From Trebouxia sp. TZW2008 (taxonomy: Eukaryota; Chlorophyta; Trebouxiophyceae; Trebouxiales; Trebouxiaceae), in NCBI GenBank assembly GCA_002118135.1, contig BDIU01000317.1, positions 1 through 64,000 of the forward strand: a stretch of DNA of 64,000 bases, in the 5' to 3' direction. This document shows positions 45,737-58,671 of the stretch, one piece after another (position 1 is the first letter of the stretch; each line of letters begins with the position of its first letter). Under the pieces are notes generated by a model. It saw nothing but the letters and a program-made list of their open reading frames with translations. It ran no database searches and had not been told where the DNA came from. Both the position numbers and the translations under genes were made by a program.

Positions 45737-48700
45737 TTAGACGCTGGCAGTCAACTCTTTTGTGTTGGTCTTTGCTACGCAGTGCTGTACCCAGGCTTCT
45801 ATCATAGTCTGAGCAGCCAGTGGCTGATCTCTGGGAACCATGTGTCCTGCGTCTTTGAGGACAACACTGGTCAATGGCCCATGATGCTTCCAATACCCAG
45901 CAACTCTTTGCAATTCCTTCTCAAATCCTTGTTCAACTCCTTGTCCAGCATTCAAATCTTTGGGCAATTGCAGCTGAGGCAAAACATCAGGATGCAATTT
46001 TGGCTCCAATGTGTCAGAATTGCTTTGCTCAAGGAACTTGCTGACATCCTGCCCAGACCTCCAGATATGTCGTTTGGCTTTGTAGAACTCTATCCTGCCT
46101 GGCCATTCCAAGCCAGTTGTCCATGCTTCGACGCTCCCAGGGCCGTCCTGAGCATCAAATTGGCCTGCAAGCCAGCTTACAGGCATCAGATGCAGTACAA
46201 TGTTGTTACACGACATACATGGCCAGTCACAGGGCACAGGAGCGTTGCATTGTGTGACAAACTAGAACTCAGTGCAGCTGTAATCGAACAGTTGCTTGTG
46301 TTGATCAGCTGGCAGTGGTCAAGCTTTCAAATTGCTTTGATGACTAGATTGCAAACTTCATCAACTGATGTCATGCATGCTGATCTGTGTTCTGCACTTT
46401 GAAGCTGATTAGCGTTGTGGAATTAGCATGCATGTCATTCCTGACTGCAATCATGCTGGTGTGTTCTGCCATTCCACAGTACCTTGATACAGCAGGATTG
46501 GCAGCCATGCCAGCAAGTCAGGCATGAGATGCTTCACACTCTTCATAACATCTGGACCAAGAGCAGATGCCACTTTGTCTGAGCAGCCTATAAATGTTGT
46601 ATTTGGCTTGACATTGAGTGCGGCCTGCAGATGCAAGGACACATGTCAATTGCCAAAGATGTCTTGATGTAGTTCAACAGTTTGACATGTCGCTGATACG
46701 ACTTGCCGCGCTATTGCTACACATTCCAGCTGCATTACACACATGCTGCTCAAAGCTTTGCTTCCACCTGGGTCCCCAATGACGACAAGTTCATGACACG
46801 TTTGACTCCCATCAGGCAGAAGTCGCCCAAAAGAGGGACAACTGCAGACAATGGCAGAAGGCCAGGCACGCATTTGTATGCAACTGCATGAGCACAATAT
46901 CCTGCTGTCAACAAAGACATTGTGTTCAAGCACAATATGCACTGCGAAGCAACACTATGCTGCTGGTCATGCATGAGGCATCAATGCTGCAAGATTTGAC
47001 CAAAGCATGAGGCCAGCAGAACATACCACAAGCAGAAAAACACAAGTCAGCTTCATGTAGTCGTTGATCCAGAAACACAGTCCATTGGCTGCAGTCCCTG
47101 GATGTGACGGAGCACAACCTGAGCAAGGCTGAGAGCAGGTTCTGCAGGTTGTAGCAACATCAAGCAGCTTTATAGCAGGTTGAGACCACCTGAAAGTCCT
47201 TCACGTTGAGATGCTAACCCACTAAGGTGTCAGCGTCACAGTCACCATGCAAGCAGGGCAAAATCCCAGAATAGAAAACCACAAGTCGGCTTCATGGCAG
47301 GTCCAAAGTCCTGAAATCACCAGAACAAAAGGACAGGGCAACAGGGCAGGTTTGGAATCACCTGAACGTCCTTCAGGTTGAGGTACTGGTCCACTAGGTT
47401 GTCAGCGTCATAGTCCCGAGTTCTGCGGGTGTCCAGCAGGGTGCCCACACCACTCTCCTGCTGCAAGTACGCTAGGAGAAGCTCTCGCTGCCTGCTGGCT
47501 TCCTTCCATTGACCTGTAACACTGCTGATAACCATAAAGTATGCTATCATCAACACTGATGATGAGAACTGTTGATACCGTACGAATGATAACAATGCTC
47601 AAAAGAAGGTATTGATATTTGAGAGCACATTTAAGCACAGCAGGTAGCCTGGCAAAAATCCTGTTGTGACAGGCTGAGTTTGAGCATTTGACCTGTGTCA
47701 CAAGGCAAACTGCATTGTGCATATTCTGCTTACATACTGCCTGCTGAGTTCCTTCTATTGAACTGTGCCACAAGACAAAGTGCAGTGTTCATGAACTGCT
47801 TGTGCTGCACGCTCAGCAATCAGGCCAATAAACTGAGGCGAGCTAAATGAATTAGACCAGCCTGGCGTAGCATGCTTTCATGGCTGATTAGCAAAACCAA
47901 GACCACATGTGCATGTGAGCCGTCCTGGGATGCAAATTTGCCATATTGAATATTGTTGCTAAACCAGAGGCAACAGCTGCTGTCACTGATGTAACTGAGT
48001 TCACACAACTACAAGGAGATGGCCCAAGCACTGACAGCCAGCAGCTCATATTGAGTGCCATGAAAGCAGTCAACTGTTGTGCTGCAAAGCGTCAGGAGGA
48101 TGCAAAAACATGTGCAGCAATTTTTCACTTTGCAGTAGATCAGCGTACCTTGCGAGATCATATGTGCAACTTGCAGCTGGAGCTCAGCTGCGTGAATTTT
48201 CTCATGCTCATCTATCAGGGAGTTGTAGTGACAGGTGTCTGCATGAGTCAGCACCTGCAAGAAGGGCAGCATGTCAGTGATGGAAGCCTGTGCAATGAGA
48301 TGCACTTGACACTGCCACGCTGCTTTGCTTGTTGGACTCAGCCTGCCTATTTACTCTACACGATTAAATCAACAGCGGCAGGGCACTTGGCAAAGCATGA
48401 AGCAACACCAGGCCAACCCAAGGATGTTGGACATCAATCATGCATGCTGTCAGGAGCTACAAGGCTTGTTGCTGTAGCCAGGGCAATGGTCACAAGCATG
48501 ATCACAAGCTAAATGCAATGCTGAGCGTGCAACAAAATGCCAGTGGCTACTATAGTTTTGCAATGAGTGAGATTACCAGATCATGAAGCGTTTCAGGGAA
48601 GGCCTCAGCATGGCCGGACGTCAGTGACACATGCACTGAACAAGTAGATGACAATCTGCTCTAGCAAGGAGGGTGATAATGAGGATGCAGCAGAAACCAG

Positions 48701-50168
48701 GCAATACCTGTAATTGTGGGTCAGTCAGTCCGTTGCCAATGGCCAAGCCTGCCAACTGGAAAAGGGGTGGCCCCAGCTGCAGCAACTGCTGGGACAGGGC
48801 CTGTGAGTGCATCAGTGCAGGCCTGGCAGGCTTCACCTGATGTGCCTGTTGCATCTGTAGTATGTAGTGACCTGCTCGCAGACAGGACTAGCCTGAGCTA
48901 CATGCCAAACGGCTTTTGGGTGAGCTAGAGGTGACACATGCAGACTGGATATGCAGCAGTGCAGGCTTGGCAGGGTTCACTTGATGTGCCTGTTGCATCT
49001 GTAGTAACTAGTGATCTGCTCACACCACAGGAAAAAATAGCCGTGTCAGCACGCTGGACGATATTCTGGTGAGCTGCAGTAGAACAATCAAGATAGCAAA
49101 GATGACGCAATGCAGGCAAGGGATTTGGTGCTAGCTATTAAGTTAAATCTGCATTGCGCTGAAATCTGCCAGGAGTGCATCATCACAACATGCGGAGCAG
49201 CTGATGCAAGATTATGGGAACAACTGCCAGTGGTGCAGGCTTGCATTGGCACCTGATCAAACATATTGAAAGGTCATACCAATAGCAGGAACATATTTGC
49301 CGGCATAGCTTTCACCAGTGATGAACAGGGGCCGACTTTGCAAATCCTGATGAGCAGCATATACGTTTTGTAGCCCAGCATACAAATCCATGGCTACCTG
49401 CAGCTCATCAGTTGGTATGCCATGTGAGCCTGCAGCATTGCAGTAGCATGGGACCTGCAGTTCATTGTCAGCAGCAATGTTGCGTGAGAGAGACCATCAA
49501 GAATCGTATGCACTGACACAAGCATTTGACATTTTACAAGCACTGGGATCAATATAGATAATATGCAGATTGTCATCGGCATGGGGCACTTTCAGCATGT
49601 GAGCCGCACCAGCTATGCTAAATCCACTCCCAACAGGCTGGTCAATAAATAGGAGACCAAATTGTCTGTTCCAAGCCCCTGTCAGAAGACGTTACCATGA
49701 CACAGTGCTAAGTTGCCTGAAAAGAGCGTGACCCAATGCATTGCAGATTGAGTCAGCACCTGCATTGGGTTCTAGCTGCAAGTCCTCGTTAACCCAGAAA
49801 GGCCCTAGCTCATACAAGTTGCCAAACATACTAGCACACCCAGGGCCGCCCTGCAGCACCCAGATCTGAAAATGCAACATGTCTAGCATTGCATTGATAT
49901 CATGTAACTTTGCTGAGCACGTTCCGTGATCCCCCAGGATGTGCATGTATGAACGGACCTGAAGCCACAACACGACTGGCGGAGGAGCTTGCACATTCAG
50001 ATCTGCTTGTGCCTCGTAGTAGGCGTAGTAGAGCTCGCTGTCATCAGATCTGTTCGTCGATACGTACCCAGCATACGTGACGTTGGGTGCATCAGTTTGT
50101 GCAGCGGAATGCAGCAACCAGTGACCTATAAGAGCCGCGCAGAGAAGGCGTGACACACTCGTGCTCAT
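45737..50168 (-). CDS. Serine carboxypeptidase (S10 family, CPVL/vitellogenic-like)
   Basis: A secreted or vacuolar exopeptidase that removes C-terminal residues. The start at 50168 (MSTSVSRLLCAALIGHWLLH) is a signal peptide. Then come ELYYAYYEAQ and PPVVLWLQ joined to GGPGCASMFGNLYELGPFWV, the oxyanion-hole region. WNRQFGLLFIDQPVGSGFS (near 49670) follows, then LFITGESYAGKYVPAIG (near 49330), the catalytic Ser in GESYAG. LAGLAIGNGLTDPQLQ is near 48760, LTHADTCHYNSLIDEHEKI near 48240 and LLAYLQQESGVGTLLDTRRT near 47450. VLLYQG-like PILLYQG leads to QFDAQDG (catalytic Asp), and LKDAGHMVPRDQPLAAQ has the catalytic His before the stop at 45737. The Ser-Asp-His triad is complete, so the enzyme should be active. 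At least one exon has a decayed tandem copy. Confidence 0.94.
47157..47460 (-). repeat. Decayed tandem copy of a carboxypeptidase exon
   Basis: The exon end that encodes DYDADNLVDQYLNLKDVQ (near 47360-47420) is repeated at about 47176-47243. There it reads DCDADTLVG, then a stop, then HLNVKDFQ. The flanking CACAAGTCGGCTTCATG is also duplicated (47030 and 47280). Confidence 0.85.
48830..49025. repeat. Intronic tandem duplication in the carboxypeptidase gene
   Basis: GTGCAGGCCTGGCAGGCTTC and about 55 following bases at 48815-48885 recur at about 48958-49020 with few changes (TTCACTTGATGTGCCTGTTG). The period is near 140 bp. No coding content is evident. Confidence 0.85.
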
Positions 50169-50816
50169 TTGTTGTCAAGATATAAAGAAAATTTGTGTAT
50201 AAAACAGGCCTTTCAGCACATACGAGGGCGGGATGGCGTTCTGTGTAAACTAGTCTTGCATGCAGTGCTTCAGTTCACGCTGCTGACAGTCACGCTAAAT
50301 TACGGTCTGCACACATGAGCGATTGGCTTCGCAAAGACGATAGTCTTGCATAGCGCTGTACATATGCAGAACTACTGCGCAATAGTGCTTGTAGTCAAAG
50401 ATAGCAATGCTGCACATGACAACCTGAAGACGAAATTTTTGGGACACTGAATCCAGCTGCTGTCTTTGCAGCCCATAGCACCCAGAATTTGAAAGCCTTC
50501 CATTCAAGATTACAGAGACTCTCACAGCATTCTACTCAATTGCTCGTCACTGACCGTCAAACCACTGACTGTCAGGTAGGCATGCAATGCACACACCTGA
50601 AGGCAATGCTAGCCACCTACAGCAAGATCAATACACTTGCCGGTCATAATTTCACTTAACCAGTCAGACAGCAAACAACACCCTTTCTCAACGCTCTCAC
50701 AGTGCTCTCAATTCTCACAACATCAGCAGTCACAGTCGTTTCTGATAGTCTGCACCATTGACATCACATCAGATGCTGCAGCTGTACACATTTGTTGCCG
50801 TGTTTTCGGGAAGATC
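50169..50816. other. Carboxypeptidase promoter and KCS 3' flank
   Basis: The first ~170 bp right of the carboxypeptidase start are CpG-rich and should be its promoter. The rest is CpG-poor and probably 3' untranslated sequence of the KCS gene. No other gene is seen. Confidence 0.6.
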
Positions 50817-53800
50817 TCATGGCTCAGCTTTAGGCGTATCATTCCATGCCACATGCTGCTGGTTGTTGTTCCTCATAGACCGCCACACTGCACTGTTACA
50901 CTTGAAGCCACTGCCAAAAGCAATCTGCCAGATCCTGTCACCCTTCCTGATGCCTTTCTTAGACTCTATGTTGGACAACACATACCTGCAGCAGTAATCG
51001 TACAAGGTTATGACCTGGCTTTGGAATGATGCTGATGCCAAAACATTACTGACACAGCAGCCGTAGCTCCTGTTGGCTAGTTGTAGCTTGGCTCTGCAAA
51101 TGCGCTGGCAACAGCATAGCGCAGCAGGAGTCAGCATGAGGTTGCATAGGGGCACATGCGGTTGCGCAACAGCGAGCCATCAATGCGTGCTGCACATGTC
51201 TAATTCCAGACAAACGTCACGGTGAAGAAGGTTGACGTGGAGACAAAAGTCACAGTGAAGAAGGTTAATGTGCAGACAAAAGCTTGCATGCAAGAATGGA
51301 CAATGCTATGCCTGTCAAGACAAGCTAAACAGCTTACCAGATGGAGGAGGAAGAGGTATTGCCGTAGCGGTAGAGAGTGTCCTTGGAGGGCTGCACGTTG
51401 GCAGGAGCCAACTGCAACTGCTTCTCAATCTCCTCGATCACCCCTCGCCCTCCAGTGTGAATGCAGAAGTGCTCAAATGCCAGCTTGAAATCAGGGATGT
51501 AGCCCTTGATCTTCATCTTGAACACCTGCCAGAACAGACATGTGATGAGTCAAGGGAAAGTGATGAATGACTGGAACTTCCAAGGACTGGTGTGGCAAGA
51601 GTAGACAACCTCCTGCACCTGCTGCGTGCTGTAAGTTGAGCTTGAGTTATCAGGGGCCAGCATGCAAGACACATCAACTGTCATTGCTTTATGGTGGATC
51701 CCTGCAGAGGTACAGCAATAGGTCTGCCCCGTTGTTTCACAGCAGCATCAGCATCAGCAGCCCATCTGTCAACACAACATCTCACACAAGCAGCAGTGTA
51801 CCATGCAGCCACTCGTCTCAGTGGCGACCAAAGTATCAAACACACACAGCTGCTGTTTTGCACAAACCCTTTCAAATTGACTTTCAACTTGGCGGCAGGC
51901 AGTGATGCGCTATGACAGCAGGCAGTTTGGGTAGCTACCTTGCGAGCCACCAGGTTGCCAAAGAAGATCAGCTGCTCTGAAACAGGGAGCACAAGGGGAC
52001 CCAAGGTGGTGATGTTAGCCTTCAAAGCATGCCCAGCAATGGCCATGAGCTCCTTGGAGAGATGCACGCCAACCCTGCCTAGGGAGTCCTCCCTCTGGTA
52101 CACACACCCATACCTCTGGTCACTGGCACCCATGTGGGTGCGCACCACATGCAACAACTCAAACTTGGCACGCCAGTAGTCCTTGCGCCTGCAGCAGGAA
52201 GCAGGATCTGAGAGCACTATAACTCCACAGAATTGGATGCAACTTGGAAATCATGGCCCGCCCACTTGATGCAAATGGCTGCTCCTAATTGAGCTAGAGC
52301 TAAAACAGATTAGACCAAAGGGCGATGTTCAGCTCTTGAGGACCATGAGCCCTTAGCTCAGAGTAGGGGCTGAGACATGTGCATCTTGCAAGATATGCAG
52401 AGCAGCAGCACAAAATGCTGATGTGGCCACATAAGGAGATCCCTGTATTTGAGAATCAGCAGTTTTGAATAGTAGACAGGCATCAGCCCAGCAAGTGCTG
52501 CCAACAGCGAATGTGCGTAGTCTCAGTGACACATGGACACGCCTACACAATTGAGCAGATGCAGCTTACTTGTTGGACAAAAGCAGCGCGGCGCCCCCGA
52601 CTCTGAACAGGCAGTTTGGAATGAGCATGGAGCGCTCATTGCCAAAGTACCAGTTCTGAGTGATGTTCTCTGTACTCACTACAAGTGCTCGACTACTCGG
52701 GTATACCTGCACAAGATTCAGAAGCACATTCAGCTTAAGTTACACAACACAATGCAATATGTTGTGCAGATACAGAGCACGTGAAGGAATGTCATAGGGA
52801 GGTTCGTAGCAATTATGTCAAGCTTTTGCAATGAGGCAGCAATATCTGCAAAACAATATAGGATATAAAATACCTCTGTGATCACATGATCCTTACCTGT
52901 AGCAGTTCTTTGGCCAAGTTGACAGCAATGACTCCTGCTGAGCAGCCCATGCCAGCCAGGTTATATGATACAACGTTGGAGCGCATCTTGAAGTGGTTGA
53001 TGATCATTGCAGACAAAGAGGGAGTGGGGTTGAACAAGCTGCAGTTGACCACCAAGATGTCGATCTGCACACAATTAGGCAATCCAGTCAGCCATGTGTG
53101 CACATTTGCCCTGTGTAAGTATAGATACATCGTCAGCAGCAGTTCACGATGGCACAAAGTCACTGCAGATGCCCACAGACAATTGACGCAAGGTTGCTGC
53201 AGGACTGTCATCACGTCTGGGAGGTAGCATTCGAGTGGAAGTTACACGCTGCGTTTTTGGCCTGGACACACGAGCTGCGAACAAGATCTATCAGCAGCAG
53301 AGAGTTGTGAAACGGAACCTGACCTGACCAGGCTTGAGGCATGCTTCTTCCAGCACATTTCGTACACTGTCGAATAGAACCATTTCAGCCTCCTCACGTG
53401 CAGCTTGCATGGAGATCTGAGGGGGAATTTGCTGGACAGCTGCACAGACAGATTGACGGTCAAACAAATGCGAAGGTGCCAGGCGCTGACTTGATGGCAC
53501 AAATATGCAAGGATGAAAAAAGGGCAGAAAGCTGTAGAGTGCTGCTGATTTGTGAGTGTACTGCAGCTGAATGGCCTGGGATATGGAGTGCGTGATGGCT
53601 GTGCAGGCAAAGGTGATGTGCAACGGCTCACCATCAGGCAAATAGGTGTCATCACCAAGCCCAGAACGAGCCATAATCTTGCGCTGAAAGTCTAGACTCT
53701 GCTCATTGAACATCTGCAACAGACACCGCAATCAGTCAAACTGACAAATGCCCACTTGACTGAGACAGCAATGCAAGTCAGTGAGGTTTGAGAAGCTGAA

Positions 53801-54660
53801 TAAGACTGCAAAGCGCCCTGTGACCTATCAAGATTGCCTCTGAAGTAAAAACGTTGCGAGCAAGAGCTGTTCAGTCATTGGCATACCTCAGACTTGACTG
53901 ACAGGTTCTCAAATCTCTCTCGTGACATTTTCAGCCTGCAACCAAACAAAAACCTTAGCAGCGGTCATTGGTCAAAACAGCTCTTGCTAGCAAGCTGGCA
54001 TTGACAACACAATTGCAGGCCTCAATTAGGCACATCCTGGAAGCAGCAATGCCCTGTGCTGGCCGGCTTTACCTGTCAGGAGGCTTGTAGCAGTGGTAGT
54101 TGATCAGATATACTGGCTTTGTGCGAGTTAGCACATATGTGACTGCCACAATGGCAAGGAGCAGACAGCACGCCATGAATACAACCTGCAAGCCAACACG
54201 ATTTGCAATAGACTGTCCAGGACCTGAGCAGTTGATTTGCAGGCATCAATGCTTACCATGTTGAATTGCAAATGAGTTTGCGATGCTACCACCCACATCT
54301 CTCGCAGTTGCCCTGATTTCAACATATTGGCCAGCTCCAGCTGAAGGCAGTACGCATGTGTCAGGCTGGTCAACACATGCAGAAGGCTCTTGCTATCAGG
54401 GTGCTGCAACTCACCACAACCGTTGCTGCCACTGGCAACAGCAGCAAGGTGAGCAAGTGTGTACACAGCACATGGTAGCCTCGCTTGACATATTTGAGTG
54501 TCACCCCTCCCTGCCTAAAGTCTGCAATACGATCAAGTGATTAGTTATGGAGCACCCCGCCGTGCTCGACAAAACGAACTCAATCATATCACAGGCCCAA
54601 CATACCAGGGATATGCTGCAGCAGCACTGGGAACTCGTGGCGCTGACCACCACGACCCAT
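50817..54660 (-). CDS. KCS: 3-ketoacyl-CoA synthase (KCS, FAE1-type)
   Basis: This ER enzyme condenses malonyl-CoA with a long acyl-CoA, the first step of very-long-chain fatty acid elongation. Exon 1 (54606-54660) is [18 protein letters not shown]. Exon 2 adds [20 protein letters not shown] and the first membrane helix; [18 protein letters not shown] (near 54160) is the second. Then [28 protein letters not shown], and [38 protein letters not shown] is followed by [20 protein letters not shown] (near 52950), with the catalytic Cys. Further on, [10 protein letters not shown], then [20 protein letters not shown] with the catalytic His, and [13 protein letters not shown] with the catalytic Asn. 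The last exon has [20 protein letters not shown] and stops at 50817. Both membrane segments and the Cys-His-Asn triad are present, so a working elongase is expected. FAE1-type KCS belongs to green plants and algae, which supports the organism call. Confidence 0.96.
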
Positions 54661-55404
54661 GCTGAACCGAGGGCGCTTGGCCGCCTGAGCAGCACTTGAC
54701 GATATCTGGCGAGCTAAATGAAACCTTCTGCTCTCTCAAAACCACTTGCAGTGCCCTTGCGCGTCGCAATAGAAGCTTTGCCACCGCCTGAACGGCAGCT
54801 GTGCTGCGCCTGACGGGCCGGTAAGCATTACAAAATGCTCAGGTGATTGGTTGAGGGGAAGCATAGAAACCCCGAGCCAAAATTTTAAAATGTTTGCAAT
54901 CCCTAGCTGCTGCAACTCAAGCAGCAGCTGACAACTGGCCACTCTACTGAGCAGGGCAAGAGATCGTCTGCAAAAGAGAATGTCTGTCTATACTGAGCAT
55001 GCGCTCAACTTGCATCGCTGCACTAGTGAGATTTTTCCAGCCATGCTACCAGTCAGTACTGAAAATGAGATAGACAATTGGCTGCACTAGCACTAGTAAG
55101 CTTGCTTCCAAAAGATCTGCACAATTCAAATGCAATCCCGGGCTGCCTCTTTAGACACAGCCTCCCGCCATGACGCCTAAATGGCGTAGACTTTTTCTTT
55201 TAAGAAATGCATGACACACAGCAAAAGTGCTAATCTGTCTACAGCTAGCTTTGTTGCAATAAGTGTTCCAATCAGCAGCGCTGCTAGCTAGCAATGACTA
55301 CAGGTGGCCAGAGTTACAGTCCATCTGTCGCGCAAGGGATGTGTCGGTACTGCAAGCTTGCTTAGAGCTGTACAGCCTGTGATGGCTCTGAGAGCTTGAC
55401 ATGT
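54661..55404. other. KCS promoter, spacer and dispersed repeat B
   Basis: 54661-54830 is CpG-rich and includes the KCS promoter. Copy 3 of dispersed repeat B lies at 55132-55203. The rest is probably BUD13 3' flank. No further gene is recognised. Confidence 0.6.
55132..55203 (+). repeat. Short dispersed repeat B, copy 3
   Basis: CAATCCCGGGCTGCCTCTTT then CACAGCCTCCCGCCATGACG and GACTTTTTCTTTTAAG. It is closest to the copy at 11251-11320. Confidence 0.75.
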
Positions 55405-58309
55405 CTACATGTCTCCTTGAGACCACATGTGCGCTTCCTGAGACCGATTGCGCCTTTCATTTATGATCGAGAACATTTCTTTCTCAAAGCCTGTGCTACG
55501 GTCCACACCATCCCAGTGCCTGCCAGGACGGATATTGTATCGATTGGCAGGAGGGCCGAGGTTACGCTTGATCCAACTATGCGCTGGCACATCTTGGGGA
55601 ATGTTGAAGCCAGCCTTCTTCATGCGTTTCTGTAAAGCTGCTGGGATAATTGAATCCTCGACCACTGGACGCTTCTTGACAAGATGAGCCATAGGATCAC
55701 CAAACCGCTCCCTGTGCCGCAAGTGCTTATCCACGTCCTCCCTGCATGCGCAAGACGCCATGCCAACAGGAATTTTGTCAATTGATGTAACAGGCTCAGC
55801 TCTGTTCTGAGTGCAGTGAGTGTGTGCGTGTCAGCTCAGACCTGTGCTCAAGTGAGTCAGTGCACAGCTGCCGATGGTCCATCGGACAAGATCAGAGAGT
55901 TGCAATTGTGTACATGTGCCCAGAAGATCTGCATGAACTCTGTGAGCCCCACATCTGAAGTGAATTTAGCTAGGGCTGAGTTGTGTTGTTGTATGTAAGT
56001 CTGCATACAAGAGTAACGAACAAACAAAATAACTCAGCCCAAGCTGAGCTCAGTGTGGGACTCACAGACTTCATGCAAATCTCGGCCACGTGTAATCAAT
56101 CGCAAGTTTGTGATCTGGCCTGGTAATCAAGCCAAGACGAAGCCACATGAGCACGTGTCTAATAAGCTGACAAGCAAAAGGTGATTCAAACAGTGAGTTG
56201 CTGGTGGTGATTGGTTGACTGTATTAATTTATTCAGTCAGAGTGTTGACTGTCATCCTTTTGCATGACAATGCTGTCAGATGCCAGCACCTCAAAAAGGA
56301 AAGCAAAATGCTTTCCTTTTTTAGGTGCTGGCGTTTTCCAAATGCTTTGTCTTGACACACCTGCTTCTTGCAAACGGCTTCGCCGCTTCTGCCTGCATCT
56401 GCTGTCTCCTCTCTTCAGCCTGACGCTTCTGAGCCATGCCACCTCCCCATTCAGGAGTCTCAGCAACAGGCTTCTTGGACGCCTCTTGCTGAGCCTTCAG
56501 CTCTTCAAGCGTCACACGCTTGCCAGACTTGTCTCGATAGACCTGTGAAGCAGTGTGAACCATCTCAACACATCTGAAGACTACTGTTTGCATGCACTGG
56601 GGCAGTGATATCTGACAAGTCTTGCGCTTATCGGTCTACCGTCAATCATGTCTGCTGCATATCATATGCTGCAAGTATTTGGACAGTGTATGATGCAGCA
56701 TAGTGACCACAAGCTATCATGAGCTTGTGATCGAACTGCTGGCTGGTGCTGAGTCAGTCAGTGAGACAGCCAGTGATGGTATACGCCCCATTTACAGCAT
56801 GCAAGTACAAGCTGAACGCGCTTACTGTGTCTGCACCACGGCCTGTGACTGAGGTGCCAAGAGCTGCAAACTGCTTAGCCTCCCGTTTAGCTTTGGCCTG
56901 AAGCTCAGCTGCCAGTTCTGAACCAGTGACTTGACCCGCCCTGCCGCCATCTGGCATGAAGCGTGGCTTACGCGCTGCAGCAGCAGCATCATCGGCACCA
57001 GATTCTGTGCTGACTCTGCTGCGTTTTCTTGCTGGTGACAAATGCCCAGCACCTGCATGCCAAGTCTTTACTTGAACTTTAATCAGCAAAACCACTCAAG
57101 TTGGTGTAAAACACAACAATGATTATGGGTTAAAAGCGCTCAGAGCTCCCACATGCATTCTCCGAGCTCAGAGGATGCTTTACAATTATTTTTGGGGTAT
57201 AGATTGTACTGTCTTCTGGAGAACAGAATAGGATTACAGCGTTGTAAACCCGACACAACAGTAGTAACAAGGAAATGACCATAACCCACCTGATTTGCCT
57301 TTGGAGCCAGCATCAGGGCTATCATTACGCTTCCTTCTGGGTGGACTGGCATCATCATCAGCCTGCTGTTTCCTCCTTCGAGGACTAGCATCTGGACTAT
57401 CGTAACGTTTTTGCCCGGGGGCGTCAGCATCAGGGCTATCATTACGCTTCTTCCTTGGTGGACTTGCATCAGCATCGGCCTGCCGCTTTCTCCTTGGAGG
57501 ACTTGCATCTGGACTGTCATGCCGAGCACGCCTAGGAGGGCTGATGTCAGGGCTAGTCTGCCTGTTTGCTCTAGGTGGACTGTTGTCTGGACTATCATGG
57601 CGCGAGAGTCGCTGAGGGTCAAGGTCAGGGCTGTCATGCCTGAGTCTTTTGTTGCTGCCTGCATGCCTTCCTGCTGCTGGTGCTGAGGCTTGATGATGTG
57701 ACTGCTGCCGCTGAGGGCTCAGATCCGGGCTATCATGTCTGCCCTTTCTGGGAGGACTCAAATCTGCATTGTCTCTTGCAGTGTGGCTGGTGGTAGGAAT
57801 CTCGCCTACGATCGTGGGCACCTCAGCCCAAGCTTCCAAGTCTGTTCCGGCTTGGAGCTTTTGCACTTGGCGCATGGCTCTCTCTGCTTCCTCTGGGTTT
57901 GCAACCACTGGGGCTTCTGCAAGCAACAGGCTGTGGCTGAAACAGCATGTCAACAGCGACTTTACGGCAAAGGCCTGATCAGAGCAGCACTGTGTAGCTG
58001 GACAGACACACTGGCATCACTACCGCATGCACAGAGTTGCAAACCTTCATCTTCTGCATAGTCTGCATCTTCATATTGGGCTTGTAGTCCACGAAACCCC
58101 GAGTTGTCTTCCTCAAAGATGCGCACCCCAGCAGGTTGCGGACGAGCTGCCTTCTTTTTCTTCTTCTTTGGCTTGCTGGAGTCACCGTTCTTTGAGCTTG
58201 TGTACTTTGACAAGTAAGATTGCAGCTGCTGAGCCCGCTCTGAAGGCTCAGTAGACTTTGGTTCATGCTTCCTGAGAGAGGACAAGCCGACAACAGATCC
58301 CCCGAACAT
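55405..58309 (-). CDS. BUD13: BUD13 (RES complex pre-mRNA splicing factor)
   Basis: BUD13 joins SNIP1/Pml1 and RBMX2/Snu17 in the RES complex of the activated spliceosome. Five exons, 58045-58309, 57290-57916, 56826-57052, 56361-56542 and 55405-55741, total 1638 nt or 545 residues, with every join in frame. The N-terminal part has QQLQSYLSKYTSSKNG, a Lys-rich stretch and GVRIFEEDNSGFRGLQ, as in the family. Exon 2 is a repeat of RHDSPDLSPPRR-type units, another family trait. The C-terminal domain starts VYRDKSGKRVTLEELKAQQE and includes WGGGMAQKRQAEERRQQMQ. Joined exons give KPFARSREDVDKHLRHRERF and GDPMAHL; the end is NRYNIRPGRHWDGVDRSTGF then SQGDM. The start used, MFGGSVVGLSSLRKHEPKST, is the first in-frame ATG. 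An upstream non-coding exon is possible because CTCTCAG precedes GAAGCATG. Confidence 0.93.
56282..56332. repeat. 24-bp inverted repeat in a BUD13 intron
   Basis: Arm 56282-56305 (GCCAGCACCTCAAAAAGGAA and on) pairs with 56309-56332 with a single mismatch across a 3-base loop (AAA). It is in the last intron of BUD13, close to the 5' splice site at 56361. Confidence 0.95.
57300..57760 (-). repeat. Repeated RHDSPD/SPPRRK coding units in BUD13
   Basis: About ten units of 12-15 codons with the pattern (R/K)(H/N)DSPD(A/L)SPPRR repeat across this exon, varying between HDSPD, NDSPD and ADADAS. They are coding and in frame. Comparable Ser-Pro/Arg repeats occur in animal BUD13, so this is a conserved style of low-complexity tract rather than a recent array. 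Confidence 0.88.
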
Positions 58310-58671
58310 GTAGACGGAAACTACAATGCGCAGAACGTCAGAACAGCACTGCTTGTAGTTGACCAAGCCTTGCTGCTCCCGGTCGTGTTGTGCATGCGTG
58401 TGAAGCCTTTCCAGATTACCATGGCTCCTTGCTTCTCGCTTTAACAGGTCTGTTGAAGCGAGCGCCACAGGCGAAGGCGCTATGATGCAAAATTTCCGAC
58501 GCTGGCACGCCGTTGGTTTCGCTGCGTAGCAACCAACATAGCACCGTTTACGACCGGGTCGTGGGGGCGGGATTACTTGCCCTGCAAGCGACACAGACAG
58601 CAGTTGCACCCTGCGCCACAAAAAGGAGCCGCTAATAACGGAGTGTGTGGTTGAGGCAGGCTGTGCTTGGC
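58310..58671. promoter_or_regulatory. Bidirectional promoter, BUD13 / coiled-coil gene
   Basis: 362 bp lie between divergent start codons. The interval is CpG-rich (GACGCTGGCACGCCGTTGGT, ACGACCGGGTCGTGGGGGCG minus flanks). The palindromic ACGACCGGGTCGT at about 58549-58561 is a possible binding site. Confidence 0.7.

Noticed and set aside
57300..57760. Treating the BUD13 RHDSPD repeats as a recent tandem array like the others
   Set aside because: Similar Ser-Pro/Arg repeats exist in animal BUD13, so the pattern is an old family trait.
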